A stretch of 64,000 nucleotides of DNA from Acaudatibacter sp035532115 (GCA_035532115.1 DATKRO010000038.1:26661-90660); one strand, 5' to 3'; positions 7,412-16,333 are shown, counted from the first letter of the stretch. Program-made: numbers and translations. Notes: generated by a model from the letters alone, not told the origin.

Positions 7412-9955
7412 TCAGAACCTCGCCTGCACCTCGACGCCGAAGGTGCGCGGCGCAAGGTCGAAATAGGTGATCTGGCCCCGGCTCGGAAACTCCGCCGGCG
7501 CCTTCACCAGGTTCGCCGGTCCATAGACGAAATAGCCGGTGGAGTAGTTCACGATCTGCAGCTGGTCGGTGACGTTGCGCGCGTAGAGGATCACCGTGTA
7601 GTGGCCCCGCGGCGGCTGATAGAGCAGGCGCAGATCGAGATCGTAGTACGAAGGCGCGAGGAAGTTGGCGTTGTTGAACACAGAGTAGTATTGCTTGTCG
7701 TTGAAGGCGTAGGTGGCGGAGAAGGTGAGCTTCCCGAACGGCGAATGCAGCGTATAGACCGGATTGACGGTCACCTTGTTCGCCGGCGACTGCGGGATGA
7801 TGTTGCCGTCGAGGTTGGCGTAGGCGACGCCGGTGCAAAGGCCGCCAGGTCCCCCCGTGCCGACGCAGCCCGGGGCGAGCTGCGAGGTGTCGACGAAGCC
7901 GCCAGGCACGCTGAATCTGGTGAACCGGGCGTTGAGGTAGGAATAGTTGAACGTCAGCTGGAAGGCCCGGGTCGGCGACCACACCGATTCCAGCTCGAAC
8001 CCATAGGTGCGCGCCCGCTGGGCGCTGAAGAGTTCGCTCGAGACGAGGCCGGTGCTGGGATTGAGCACCGAGAGGAACTGCTGGAGATCGTGATAGTCGT
8101 AGTAGTAGGCGTCGGCGTCGATCAGCAGCTGCGTGCCGAGCGTTTCCTTGACGCCGCCCTCGTAGTCGTAGAGCGTCTCCGGCCTCACCACCGGTATCGG
8201 GGTGAAGTTGGCGAGCGCCATGCCGCTGGACTTGTAGCCCTTGGTGATGCTCGCATAGACGAGCGTGCCGGGGTCGGGGCGCCACTCGGCGCCGATCTTG
8301 CCGGTCCAATCCTGCGACGAGATATGCCGCGCTTCGGCCGTGTCGATGACGTAGGACGAGGGCAGCGCTGGACTGAAGAAGACGCCGGCCGTGTCGAAGA
8401 CCTCGTGGAACGCCACGCTGCCGCTCTTCTCGTCCCAGTTGTAGCGTGCGCCGCCGGTGAGCCGTAGCGTGTCGGTGAGATCGTAGTCGATATTTGCGTA
8501 GAGCGCCTGGGCCTGGCTGGTGAGGGTGCCGGTCTGGCCATAGTAGGAGCGGTTGGGATTGGGCGGCCCGCCGGTGGGATTGGCCAGAGTCGGGTTGTTC
8601 GGCTCCTCATTGTAATAGGGCGCGTAGTAGTTGTTCCAGTATTGAAACGCGCCGACGAGCCACTTCAGCCTGCCCTCGCTGCTGGACTTGAGCTGGACCT
8701 CGTTCTGGTACCACTTCTCCCTCTGGTGGCCGGTGGTGGTCTGGCTGAGAAATCCCGCGGGAAGCGGCCCGGCGGGGCCGGACGGCGTGCCGTCGGCGTC
8801 GGAGAGATAGAGGTAATCATATTGGCTGTAGCCGCCGATATACTCCAGCGTGGCCGACGGAAGTGAATAGGTCAGGTGGGTGGTGAAGGTGTAGTCGTCC
8901 TGGAGCTTGGTGTATCCGACCGTATTCACATCGACCACGTTGCGATTGGCGATCTCGGGATTGCTCGTCGGCGGCAGCAGATCGGCCGGGTCGGGGACCA
9001 GACACTGGTAGTCGGCGCCATTCACGGTCGGGCAGTTGGCGATCCCGAACGGCGTGTTCGCCGGGAATGGCGGGTACTGGTCCGGGTTGACGCCATAGGT
9101 GGCCGCATTGTCGCTGTTGAAGATCTGCACCTTGCCCCAGGCGTCGAAATCGCTGGTCGGCTTCCATTCCAGCTGGCCTTCGAAGAGGTTGGAGAAGCCG
9201 GAGCCAGGATGGACCGGGCTGTCGAGGTTTCTGACGAAGCCGTCGCCGTGCGGCTGATCGGCGTAGGCGTCGGCGAGCCGGCAGCCGAGGGTGTCGGTGA
9301 TCGGCCCGGAAACGGCGCCATCGACGTGCCAGTCGTCGTAGTTGTCGATGCCCGCGCGGGCTTCCTCGTGCAGCTGCGGCGTCGGGCGCTTCTCGTAGAC
9401 GTTCACCGAACCGCCGATGTCGTTCTGCCCGCCCAGCGTCCCCTGGGGTCCGCGCAGAATCTCGATCCGGTCCGAGAAGAAATCCGGCTGGTTCAGATAG
9501 TCGGGCGAGGGCGTGTAGATGCCGTCGACGAAGACGGCGACGCCCGGATCGGTTCCCAGTTCGTCGGTGTAGCGGCCGACGCCGCGCAGGCTGAGGAACT
9601 GCCCGTTGAGGCTCATGCTCGGGGTGAAGTTGACGATGTCGCTCTCGTTCTCGATGCCGACCAGATTGCGCCGCTGATCGGTATAGGCCGAGACCGAGAC
9701 CGGCAGGCGCTGCAGCGGCGTCTCGCGCGACGTGGCCGTGACCACCACCGCGCCCACGGTGGCCGCCGAGGCCGCCTGGGTGTTCTGGGACGTCTCCTCC
9801 GCCCGACGCGCCGCCTGATCGGCCGCCGTCGAACCGGCCGCGCCGGCGCCTTCGTGGCGCGGATTTGACTTTCTGGTCTGGGCGAGCGCCGCGGGGGACG
9901 CGACCAGAAGCGCCGTCGCGGCGCAGGAGGCCATCAAGAACGGGAGTCCCTTCAC
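7412..9955 (-). CDS. TonB-dependent outer-membrane receptor
   Basis: An 847-residue receptor for TonB-driven uptake. The GTG at 9955 is chosen because it begins a clear signal peptide (KGLPFLMASCAATALLVA..ALAQ) after a GGGGCG ribosome site; the upstream extension to 10057 lacks such features. After an Ala/Gln-rich linker come GAVVVTATSRE, a TonB-box/plug start, SLRGVGR and DGIYTPS, and the plug motif RIEILRGPQGTLGG. The rest is a 22-strand-type barrel, and the chain ends in GVEVQARF with the terminal aromatic needed for outer-membrane insertion. It resembles receptors of the Caulobacter/Sphingomonas expansion; the ligand is unknown. A TetR-type regulator lies upstream in the same orientation. 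Confidence 0.93.
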   Translation of the reverse strand: MKGLPFLMASCAATALLVASPAALAQTRKSNPRHEGAGAAGSTAADQAARRAEETSQNTQAASAATVGAVVVTATSRETPLQRLPVSVSAYTDQRRNLVGIENESDIVNFTPSMSLNGQFLSLRGVGRYTDELGTDPGVAVFVDGIYTPSPDYLNQPDFFSDRIEILRGPQGTLGGQNDIGGSVNVYEKRPTPQLHEEARAGIDNYDDWHVDGAVSGPITDTLGCRLADAYADQPHGDGFVRNLDSPVHPGSGFSNLFEGQLEWKPTSDFDAWGKVQIFNSDNAATYGVNPDQYPPFPANTPFGIANCPTVNGADYQCLVPDPADLLPPTSNPEIANRNVVDVNTVGYTKLQDDYTFTTHLTYSLPSATLEYIGGYSQYDYLYLSDADGTPSGPAGPLPAGFLSQTTTGHQREKWYQNEVQLKSSSEGRLKWLVGAFQYWNNYYAPYYNEEPNNPTLANPTGGPPNPNRSYYGQTGTLTSQAQALYANIDYDLTDTLRLTGGARYNWDEKSGSVAFHEVFDTAGVFFSPALPSSYVIDTAEARHISSQDWTGKIGAEWRPDPGTLVYASITKGYKSSGMALANFTPIPVVRPETLYDYEGGVKETLGTQLLIDADAYYYDYHDLQQFLSVLNPSTGLVSSELFSAQRARTYGFELESVWSPTRAFQLTFNYSYLNARFTRFSVPGGFVDTSQLAPGCVGTGGPGGLCTGVAYANLDGNIIPQSPANKVTVNPVYTLHSPFGKLTFSATYAFNDKQYYSVFNNANFLAPSYYDLDLRLLYQPPRGHYTVILYARNVTDQLQIVNYSTGYFVYGPANLVKAPAEFPSRGQITYFDLAPRTFGVEVQARF

Positions 9956-10167
9956 GTCGCGCCCCTCGTGTTTGCAGGCGCGCCCGCCCGCGGCTCCGGC
10001 GTTTCCGGCGCAGGCAGCCATGGCCGAAGCGCCCTCCGGCCGCGGCCCCGTCCGCATGCCAACGTTTTGAACATTCGGTATGGACGGCGACGCGTCAATC
10101 GTCTTTTTGAGCGTGCGGTACAGCCGTCAGAGTCTGTTGCCCGCCGGCATCAGTGGGCGCGGCTGGA
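9956..10167 (-). promoter_or_regulatory. Intergenic leader of the TonB-dependent receptor
   Basis: This 212-base gap separates the regulator stop from the receptor start. It contains a more AT-rich stretch around 10060-10110 that could hold the receptor promoter. No clear operator or hairpin was identified. Confidence 0.25.
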
Positions 10168-11442
10168 TCAGCGCCCGGGCAGCGTCGCGCCGACGCCCTG
10201 GAAGAGGGCGCGGACGTAGCTGTGGATCGCCGCGTCGGGCGAGAGGCGCGGCGCCCAGTATTGCAGTTCGGCGCCGGCGTTGATCATGGCGGTGACGAGC
10301 TGTGCGGCGATGTTGGGGTCCACGGCCCGCAGCGAGCCGTCGGCGACGCCGTCGCTGATCATCGAGGCGAAGGCAAGCGAGATGCGGTCGAACTCGGCCA
10401 GCAGGTCGGCCCGGATGGCGGGCGGCGCCGAGGTGAGGGCGGAGGTGCGCAACAAGGGCGTGTCGCCGGCGACCTGCTGCTCCACCAGCCACGCCGCGGC
10501 GGCGCCGAGGCGGCTCCAGCCGTCCTTCGCCCCCTGGCCGGCGGTGCGCTGGGCGCGGCGCATCACCTCGGCCGTGCGCCTGAAGCAGGCCACCACCAGA
10601 TCGTCCTTGGCCTCGATGTGGTGATAGAAGGATCCCTTGGTGACGTTGAGCCGGGCCGAGATCTTCTCGACCGAAGCGCCGCGGTAGCCTTCCTCGTTGA
10701 TGATCTGGGTGGCGGCGCGCAGGAAGGTCTCGCGCGAGACGTCCTCGCGCGGGGCGTCGCCGGCGAATCCCGGCGTCGGGCGCGGCGCCCACGCCACGCC
10801 AGGGGTGCCGAGGCCGCGCTCCAGGATGTCGAGCATGCGCTCGCCCGCCCGCTCGTAGTCCTGCGGATCGTACCTGGGCAGCCAGACCACCGACCAGAAC
10901 AGCTGCGACAGGATGAGGTGGGCCGCGGCGTTGCAGCCCTGCCGCGCGGCGTCGTCCTCGCCCATGGGCCCCAGCAGATCGCGGGCGCGGCGGAACATCG
11001 CCGTATAGGCGGCATTGACGCCGGGGTCGTCGAGCGCGCGCACGTCGTTGAAGACGGCCAGAGGTTCGGCCGCGCCCAGGGCCACGTCCCGCGCCCGGGC
11101 CACGTAGCCGCGCACGAGGCGCCCCACGCGCTCGGCGCGGTCGCGTCCGCGTTCAGCCTCGGCGATCAGCCCGTCATAGGCCTCGAGCGTCTTCAGGAAA
11201 CAGGCGGCGGCCAGTTCCTCCTTGCTGGCGAAGTAGTAGATCACCCCCGTGGGCACCATGCCGAGCCCGGCGGCGACGTCGGCGAGGGTCATGCCCCTGA
11301 CGCCCTTGCCGTTGATGTGGGCGACGGCCGAACGGACGATCTGAGCCTGGCGCAGGCGGTACTTCTGGGTGCGGCGGCCCTGCGGATCGCGGTCCTGCGC
11401 CGCCGGGCCCGGCGGCGCCCTCCCGGACATGATCTCGGACAT
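10168..11442 (-). CDS. Tandem TetR-family regulator (two TetR units in one chain)
   Basis: A 424-residue protein containing two complete TetR-like modules, where a normal TetR protein has about 200 residues. The first DNA-binding domain spans about residues 31-83, with a recognition region near LGMVPTGVIYYFASKEEL. The second spans about 236-285, with NVTKGSFYHHIEAKDDL. Each is followed by a helical segment of ligand-domain size. The ATG at 11442 follows AAGGGGA and is preferred over the one at 11469. The receptor gene lies downstream in the same direction and the hydrolase gene is divergent. A single chain could bind like a preformed dimer; that is inference. Confidence 0.9.
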   Translation of the reverse strand: MSEIMSGRAPPGPAAQDRDPQGRRTQKYRLRQAQIVRSAVAHINGKGVRGMTLADVAAGLGMVPTGVIYYFASKEELAAACFLKTLEAYDGLIAEAERGRDRAERVGRLVRGYVARARDVALGAAEPLAVFNDVRALDDPGVNAAYTAMFRRARDLLGPMGEDDAARQGCNAAAHLILSQLFWSVVWLPRYDPQDYERAGERMLDILERGLGTPGVAWAPRPTPGFAGDAPREDVSRETFLRAATQIINEEGYRGASVEKISARLNVTKGSFYHHIEAKDDLVVACFRRTAEVMRRAQRTAGQGAKDGWSRLGAAAAWLVEQQVAGDTPLLRTSALTSAPPAIRADLLAEFDRISLAFASMISDGVADGSLRAVDPNIAAQLVTAMINAGAELQYWAPRLSPDAAIHSYVRALFQGVGATLPGR

Positions 11443-11570
11443 GCGCAAATCCCCTTCGTCGCCGAACATAATCGGCCCGTGGCCGCCGCGCCAAGCGGCG
11501 CTCCGCCCCAGGCCAGGGCGAGCGCCCGAGTCGACGAGACGCTCATCGCCGCCGTCGTCTCGGCCAAATA

Positions 11571-11594
11571 ATATGAGTTACCGGTACGCATATG
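11571..11594. promoter_or_regulatory. Candidate operator in the divergent TetR/hydrolase region
   Basis: An imperfect palindrome centred on TACCGGTA and flanked by ATATG on the left and CATAT on the right. The spacers differ by one base. It sits between the regulator start at 11442 and the hydrolase start at 11712, where an autoregulatory TetR site would be expected. Function is inferred. Confidence 0.4.
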
Positions 11595-11711
11595 CGGCCC
11601 GAGCGTGTGAACGATCCAAGGGGTGTTGCGGAATTTTACGAATCCAAGGTATGGCCATCTGCGACGCCTGCCGCCGCTGCGGCCGGCCGCGCGGGAGGCT
11701 CGACCGGCGCC

Positions 11712-12596
11712 ATGGACGACGACATCACGCGCACCGCGGTGACGATCTGGAGCGAAGGCTCGCGACTGGCGGGCGAGGTGATCCGCCCGGCGGCGAGCGC
11801 GGGGCCGCGTCCCGCGATCCTGCTCTGCCACGGCTGGGCCGGGCTGAAGGAGCACCTGGCCGAGCGCTACGCCGTTCCGTTCGCGAGGGCCGGCTATGTG
11901 TGCCTCGTCTTCGATTACCGCGGCTGGGGCGGCAGCGACGGGCGGCTGATCTCCGTCGCCGGCGCGCCGATGCTCACCGAGGCAGGCGAGCGATCGGTGC
12001 AGGCGAGGGTGATTCGCGAACTCGTCGATCCGATCGACCAGGTGGCCGACGTGCGCGCCTGCCTGGCGTGGCTGACGAGCGAAGCGGGGGTCGATCCGGA
12101 CCGGGTCGGCCTCTGGGGCTCGAGCTACGGCGGCGGCCACGTCGTCGTGGTGGCCGCAACCGACGAGCGGCCGAGGGCGGTGGTGGCCCAGATCGGCGGG
12201 TTCGGCTCGCCGACCCCCGATCCTGACTGGGTGGCGTTCCAGCGCAGGCGCGCCGCCGACAAGGCGCGCGCTGCGATCGATCCGCCGGTCCCCCAGGCCA
12301 TCGACGCCGCCCCATCGTTGCGCGGCGCGCCCGACGTGGCCCGCCAGCTCTTCCACGAGCCGATCAGGGCGGCCGAGCGGATCCGCGCTCCCACGCTCTT
12401 CATCGATGCGGAGCTGGAGGAATACGCCGATCCGGCCACCCACGGCTACATCGCCGAGGTGGTGAAGCGCCACGCGCCCTGCGAGCGCGTCACCTTCCCG
12501 TGCACCCATTATGCGGTCTACGACGAATACTACCAGCGCGCGCTGCAGCTCGCCCTCGACTGGTTCGACCGGCGCCTGGCGGGGGCGGAGCGTTGA
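11712..12596 (+). CDS. Alpha/beta hydrolase (dienelactone-hydrolase-like)
   Basis: A 294-residue alpha/beta hydrolase. ILLCHGWAGLKEHL gives the oxyanion region, GLWGSSYGGGHVVV the nucleophile elbow (Ser in GSSYGG), TLFIDAELEEYAD the acid region and FPCTHYAVYDEYY the catalytic histidine. This resembles the acetylxylan-esterase/dienelactone hydrolase group. The ATG at 11712, with GGGAGG upstream, is preferred; the frame opens earlier at 11592, but those 40 residues are low-complexity and cross the presumed operator. Its stop overlaps the TTG start of the next, broken gene, so they formed an operon. Substrate unknown. Confidence 0.85.
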   Translation: MDDDITRTAVTIWSEGSRLAGEVIRPAASAGPRPAILLCHGWAGLKEHLAERYAVPFARAGYVCLVFDYRGWGGSDGRLISVAGAPMLTEAGERSVQARVIRELVDPIDQVADVRACLAWLTSEAGVDPDRVGLWGSSYGGGHVVVVAATDERPRAVVAQIGGFGSPTPDPDWVAFQRRRAADKARAAIDPPVPQAIDAAPSLRGAPDVARQLFHEPIRAAERIRAPTLFIDAELEEYADPATHGYIAEVVKRHAPCERVTFPCTHYAVYDEYYQRALQLALDWFDRRLAGAER

Positions 12597-13459
12597 AGGA
12601 TCTGCAAGGCAGGGTCTGCGTGATCACCGGCGGCGCCAGCGGCATCGGCCTCGCCATGGCCGAGGCGTTCGGCGCGGCGGGCATGAAGCTGGTGATCGGC
12701 GACATCGAGCAGCCGGCGATCGACAGGGCGCTGCCGGTGCTGGCGGCGCGCGGCTGCGAGGCGATCGGGGTGCGCGCCGACGTGGCGAAGTTCGGCGACG
12801 TCGAGGCCCTGGCGGCGGCGGCGCTGGCCGCGTTCGGCAAGATCCACCTCGTGGTCAACAACGCGGGAGTCTCGATCACCGGTCCGATCTGGGAGATGTC
12901 GCTCGACGACTGGCGCTGGGTCTACGACGTCAACCTCTAGGGCGTGATCCACGGCGTCAGGGCGTTCACGCCGATCCTGCTCGCCCAGGGCGAGGGCGGC
13001 CACGTGGTGATCACCGCGTCGGAGGCCGCGTTCCTCGGCATCGGCCATCATGCGCCCTACTGCTCGTCCAAGGCCGCCGCCCTCTCGATCGGGCTGGCGC
13101 TCTACTGCGAACTCAAAGCCGCCTGCTCGGGCATCGGGGTTTCCGTCGTCTGCCCGGGCATGGTCGACACCCAGATCCACCGTTCCTGGCGCAACCGTCC
13201 CGCCAGCGACCGGCCCTGGAGCGATCGCGAGAGCGCCGATGCGCAGGCGCGAGCCCGTTCCGACGCCTTCCAGGCGCGCGGCGTCGCGCCCGAGGCGATC
13301 GCCCGGGTGACGCTGGAGGCGGTGAAGGCGAACCGGTTCCTGGTCTTCAACACGCCGCACTGGCGCGAGATGATCGCCCGCCAGCGCGACGTGATCGTCA
13401 GCGGCGACAACCCGCCGGTGGAGACCTGGGGCCCGGACCTGAGGCCCGGCGCGCGCTGA
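12593..13459 (+). pseudogene. Short-chain dehydrogenase/reductase interrupted by an in-frame amber codon
   Basis: A classical SDR in one frame, split only by TAG at 12938-12940. The first part has the cofactor motif VITGGASGIGLAMAEAFG, an acidic GDIE stretch after the second strand that suggests NAD preference, and NNAG. The second part has the catalytic YCSSK and the VCPGMVDT loop. The TAG falls in the WVYDVNL-stop-GVIHGVRAF helix, where relatives commonly have Trp, so one TGG to TAG change explains it. There is no frameshift, and the total of about 288 codons fits an intact SDR. The TTG start overlaps the hydrolase stop. It could be a real nonsense mutation, a sequencing error or a suppressed codon; without suppression the product lacks its catalytic half. 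Confidence 0.88.
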
Positions 13460-14711
13460 TCCGCCCGCGACCCGCATCGACGTGAGGACATCGGCGCCGG
13501 CCGGACGAGGGGCCGGCGGCCGCTGGAGGCCTGGCCGAGAATCGAACTCGGGTGCGCGGATTTGCAGGGGGTGTTTGCACCCATATCCACTTGAAATAAC
13601 AATAGAAAATGCCTCCAGGGCGAGGAGTGCGTAGCTGAGTGCGTAAGTTTGGCGGCAATTCGAGCCTAAAAGCGCCGCCGGCTTGCATCAAGTCCATGTG
13701 AACGGCCAATCTGTCCCTCAAGTCCTGGTCGGTGAAGGCGATGAGCGAGAAGAACGTGCGCAGTTCGTCGATGATATCGCTCTCTCGGAGGGACACCTTG
13801 CGACAGGCCGCCGAGTGGCAGCGATAGTAGGCGCTGCCCTTCTGGACTTCGCCGGTCAGCGAATGGCCGCACGCATCGCACCGAAGCAGGCGACGAAGAG
13901 GAAAGTCGTGCTTGATGATCTTCGTGTTCGTTCGGCCGTCCAGAACGGACTGCACTCGGTCAAAGATGGCTTTTGGGATGAGCGGCCGATGGCCGCCTTG
14001 GAACGTCTGACCGTTTGCCTGAATGTGTATGATCCCGATGTAAAACGGGTTGCGCAGGATCAGGTGGACGCCGTTCTTCGAGAGAGGCGTCCCGTTCCCG
14101 CGCCTCAGACCCAGCCTGTGCAACTCAGTCCGGAGCGTGTCGAGGTTGAATCGTCCGGTGCCATAGAGTTCGAACCCTTGGCGTATCAGCGGCCCCTTGA
14201 TGGGGTCGATTTCCTTTGGCCTGCCCGCGCCGGTGTCGAGGTACCCGATGGGCGCGCGGAAAGGATAGACGCCCTGTTTCAAGCGGCCGTAGAGGCCCTT
14301 CTTCACTTCGTCCCGGAGGTTGCGGCTGTAGTCGGCGGCAAGCACGGCGAGAAGGTCGGCGGTAAGGCGGCCGCCGCGGGAGGTGAGGTCCAAGTTCTCG
14401 TGTACGAAGCGCACGTCGATGCCGCGGTCGATCAACTCGCCGAGCCAAGCCCAATCCTTGAGATGTCGGGCGCTGCGGTCGATCTTGTGGATGATGACGC
14501 CCTTGGCCCGGCCAGCCTCAAGTTCGGCGAGAAGCTGGCTAAAGACGCGCCGTCCCTGTTTGGAAGCGGACTCTTGCTCCTCGAACCACCCGGCAATGCT
14601 GAGGCCATCGCGAAGAGCGTGCGCCTCGATGGCGCTTCTCTGTTCCTGTAGCGACACGCCCTCGCCCTGGCGGGGTGTCGAGACGCGGATGTAGCCGAAG
14701 TACGCATTCAT
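13398..14711 (-). CDS. Large serine recombinase, frame running out through attL
   Basis: A resolvase/invertase-family recombinase. The N-terminal domain opens YIRVSTPRQGEG with the catalytic Ser11 and has IIHKIDRSARHLKDW with the conserved Asp-Arg-x-x-R. A Recombinase domain follows (about 150-265), then a zinc ribbon with CDACGH at 278-283 and CHSAAC at 298-303. The element encodes residues 1-381; 382-396 come from the 44-bp attL and 397-437 from host DNA, so the tail is not native. In a reconstructed circular form the frame would end five codons after the repeat. The ATG overlaps the stop of the 75-residue gene upstream (ATGA). Whether it moves the element or has another role is unclear, since a tyrosine integrase is also present. 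Confidence 0.9.
   Translation of the reverse strand: MNAYFGYIRVSTPRQGEGVSLQEQRSAIEAHALRDGLSIAGWFEEQESASKQGRRVFSQLLAELEAGRAKGVIIHKIDRSARHLKDWAWLGELIDRGIDVRFVHENLDLTSRGGRLTADLLAVLAADYSRNLRDEVKKGLYGRLKQGVYPFRAPIGYLDTGAGRPKEIDPIKGPLIRQGFELYGTGRFNLDTLRTELHRLGLRRGNGTPLSKNGVHLILRNPFYIGIIHIQANGQTFQGGHRPLIPKAIFDRVQSVLDGRTNTKIIKHDFPLRRLLRCDACGHSLTGEVQKGSAYYRCHSAACRKVSLRESDIIDELRTFFSLIAFTDQDLRDRLAVHMDLMQAGGAFRLELPPNLRTQLRTPRPGGIFYCYFKWIWVQTPPANPRTRVRFSARPPAAAGPSSGRRRCPHVDAGRGRISARRASGPGPRSPPAGCRR
13524..13567 (-). repeat. attL: displaced 3' fragment of tRNA-Cys
   Basis: Read on the minus strand it runs from the anticodon loop through the variable loop, T arm and acceptor to CCA, identical to the intact tRNA except for two bases in the variable loop (CGCA here, TGTA in the functional gene). 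It is not a functional tRNA because the 5' half is missing. It probably retains the original chromosomal tRNA end. Confidence 0.93.
13626..13645 (+). repeat. Left pair of AGTGCGTA repeats (candidate integrase arm sites)
   Basis: Two direct AGTGCGTA copies, 13626-13633 and 13638-13645, 12 bp apart and about 60 bp inside attL. The same octamer pair occurs inside the right end at 20814-20832. Paired direct repeats near both ends are typical of arm-type binding sites of tyrosine integrases. Function is inferred. They also lie within the recombinase frame, where they encode LRTQLRT. Confidence 0.6.
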
Positions 14712-14935
14712 ACTGGGGGCTCACGCGGAGCCTCGCTAAGTATGGCGCCGTCGGTAGGATTTGGCGAACTCGCTTCGGCGTCGCGCTCGTTGACGATGCG
14801 CTCGCCCATCCTGAAAATGAAAAGCGCGAAATCGCGGAACGCCTCGCGCGCCCGCTCCCGCGTCTCGTCGTCCGCATCGGGGAAGTATCGGTCGACAAGC
14901 GCGTCGCCCGCACGTGGCTCGCGTTCTTGTCCCAT
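14708..14935 (-). CDS. Small protein translationally coupled to the serine recombinase
   Basis: A 75-residue protein read MGQEREPRAGDALVDRYFPD onward, with a central charged helix containing ADDETRERAREAFRDFA and ending REPPV. Its TGA overlaps the recombinase ATG by four bases, which argues for a real, coupled gene. The frame is open to 15040, but the start at 14935 avoids a Cys/Arg-rich stretch; the exact start is uncertain. No domain recognised. Possible roles are a recombination accessory or a DNA-binding partner; this rests on position only. Confidence 0.6.
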   Translation of the reverse strand: MGQEREPRAGDALVDRYFPDADDETRERAREAFRDFALFIFRMGERIVNERDAEASSPNPTDGAILSEAPREPPV

Positions 14936-15043
14936 GCGAACAGCATGTGTCGAACGAGTGCGGCAGTGGAGGCTCCGCAGTTTTGCACAGCGGGCAAAGA
15001 CGTGGAGCCGTGCCGTCGCGGCGTGTTCGGCTACGCTCAAGGT
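14936..15043. promoter_or_regulatory. Divergent region between recombinase operon and ATPase gene
   Basis: About 108 bases separate the small gene start (minus) from the ATPase start (plus). Divergent promoters are expected here. No consensus boxes were assigned with confidence. Confidence 0.3.
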
Positions 15044-16333
15044 ATGCGCGACGCGGCACCCACGCCCACGATCTCACGCGTGCTCGAAGACGGCACGTTG
15101 ATTGAACTGGTCTACGACCCCATAGCCGCGTCAACGGCGCTCGCCATCAAGCGAGCGGACGCGAGCACGTCGATCGAAGCAGAGGTCGAGGTCGTCGTCG
15201 GCGAGCGCCTCGTTCCGTACTCGCCGCGGAACAATCTCATTGCGACCGAGTGCGTGCTGTTGCCCTCGGACATTGGGGACTTTGGGGACAAAGGGGACCT
15301 ACTCGAAGCAGTCAGCGCTTTCCTCCATCGCTACGTCGACCTGTCGACGCTGTTCGAGGTGGTCGCCGCGCACTACGTGCTCTTGACCTGGGTGTACGAC
15401 GCATTCTCGGACTTGCCGTACCTGCGATTTCGTGGCGACTACGGCACCGGTAAGACCCGTGCGCTCCTTGCGGTCGGGTCCCTCTGCTACAAGCCCTTCT
15501 TTGCCTCGGGCGCATCGACGGTCTCGCCCATTTTCCATATTCAAGATGCCTTTCAGGGCACGCTCGTCCTCGATGAGGCCGACTTCCGCTTCTCGGATCA
15601 AACCGCCGAACTCACGAAGGTGCTCAACAACGGAACGACGCGCGGAATGCCCGTGCTTCGCACCATGACCAACCGCCATCGGGAGCTGAATCCGACGGCC
15701 TTCCGCGTCTTTGGACCGAAGATCATCGCCATGCGCGAAAGCTTTTCCGACCGGGCGCTCGAAAGCCGGTTCATCACCGAAGAGACGGGCGGCGCGGTGA
15801 TGCGCGACGATATTCCGGTCCACCTGCCGGACACGTTCAAAGAGGAAGCCCGGACCCTGCGGAGCCGGTTGCTCGCCTGGCGCTTTCATGCGCGCCACGT
15901 GGTCGGGCCCGACCCCTCACGACTTCCAATCGGCTTGTCCCCGCGGGTCCGGCAAACCTCTCTTGCCCTTTTGTCCATCATCGACGACCCGGATCTCCGA
16001 AATCGTCTGTGCGAGGCTCTCGCTGGCGAAGACGCGCGACTCGTTGAAGATCGAGACGACACGCTTGAGTCGGCCATGGTCGAATCGATCATCGAGACGT
16101 TCGCGGCCTCCGACGATCCCAATGCGAGCGTGCGCGACATCACCAGCCAGTTCAACACGAAGGTCGGCGCCCGGCTCGGTCAGGCCATGAGCAACCGGTG
16201 GGTCGGTAGCTTCGTCCGTCGCCGGCTGCGGCTCGCCACCCACAAGACCGGCGGTGTGTATGTCATCCCGCCCACCGAGCGCGCCCGAGTAGATGCGCTC
16301 GCACAGCGTTACGGCGTCGCCCCTCACTCCTGA
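15044..16333 (+). CDS. P-loop ATPase, DNA helicase/primase-associated type
   Basis: A 429-residue protein with Walker A GDYGTGKTR (about 131-139) and Walker B GTLVLDEADF (about 172-181). A basic region then reads LRTMTNRHRELNPTAFRVFG with further conserved residues in ESRFITEET. The C-terminal part (about 375-420) looks like a winged-helix segment: WVGSFVRRRLRLATHKTGGVYVI begins there. The arrangement recalls DUF927/DUF3631-like or D5-type helicases of mobile elements; replication of the element is the likely role, but this is inference. The ATG at 15044 is preferred over the open frame from 14675, which overlaps the opposite-strand genes. Confidence 0.65.
   Translation: MRDAAPTPTISRVLEDGTLIELVYDPIAASTALAIKRADASTSIEAEVEVVVGERLVPYSPRNNLIATECVLLPSDIGDFGDKGDLLEAVSAFLHRYVDLSTLFEVVAAHYVLLTWVYDAFSDLPYLRFRGDYGTGKTRALLAVGSLCYKPFFASGASTVSPIFHIQDAFQGTLVLDEADFRFSDQTAELTKVLNNGTTRGMPVLRTMTNRHRELNPTAFRVFGPKIIAMRESFSDRALESRFITEETGGAVMRDDIPVHLPDTFKEEARTLRSRLLAWRFHARHVVGPDPSRLPIGLSPRVRQTSLALLSIIDDPDLRNRLCEALAGEDARLVEDRDDTLESAMVESIIETFAASDDPNASVRDITSQFNTKVGARLGQAMSNRWVGSFVRRRLRLATHKTGGVYVIPPTERARVDALAQRYGVAPHS

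Noticed and set aside
13524..13567. The left tRNA-Cys-like fragment as a second tRNA gene
   Set aside because: It lacks the 5' acceptor strand, D arm and 5' anticodon stem, so it cannot fold as a tRNA; it is the displaced att copy.
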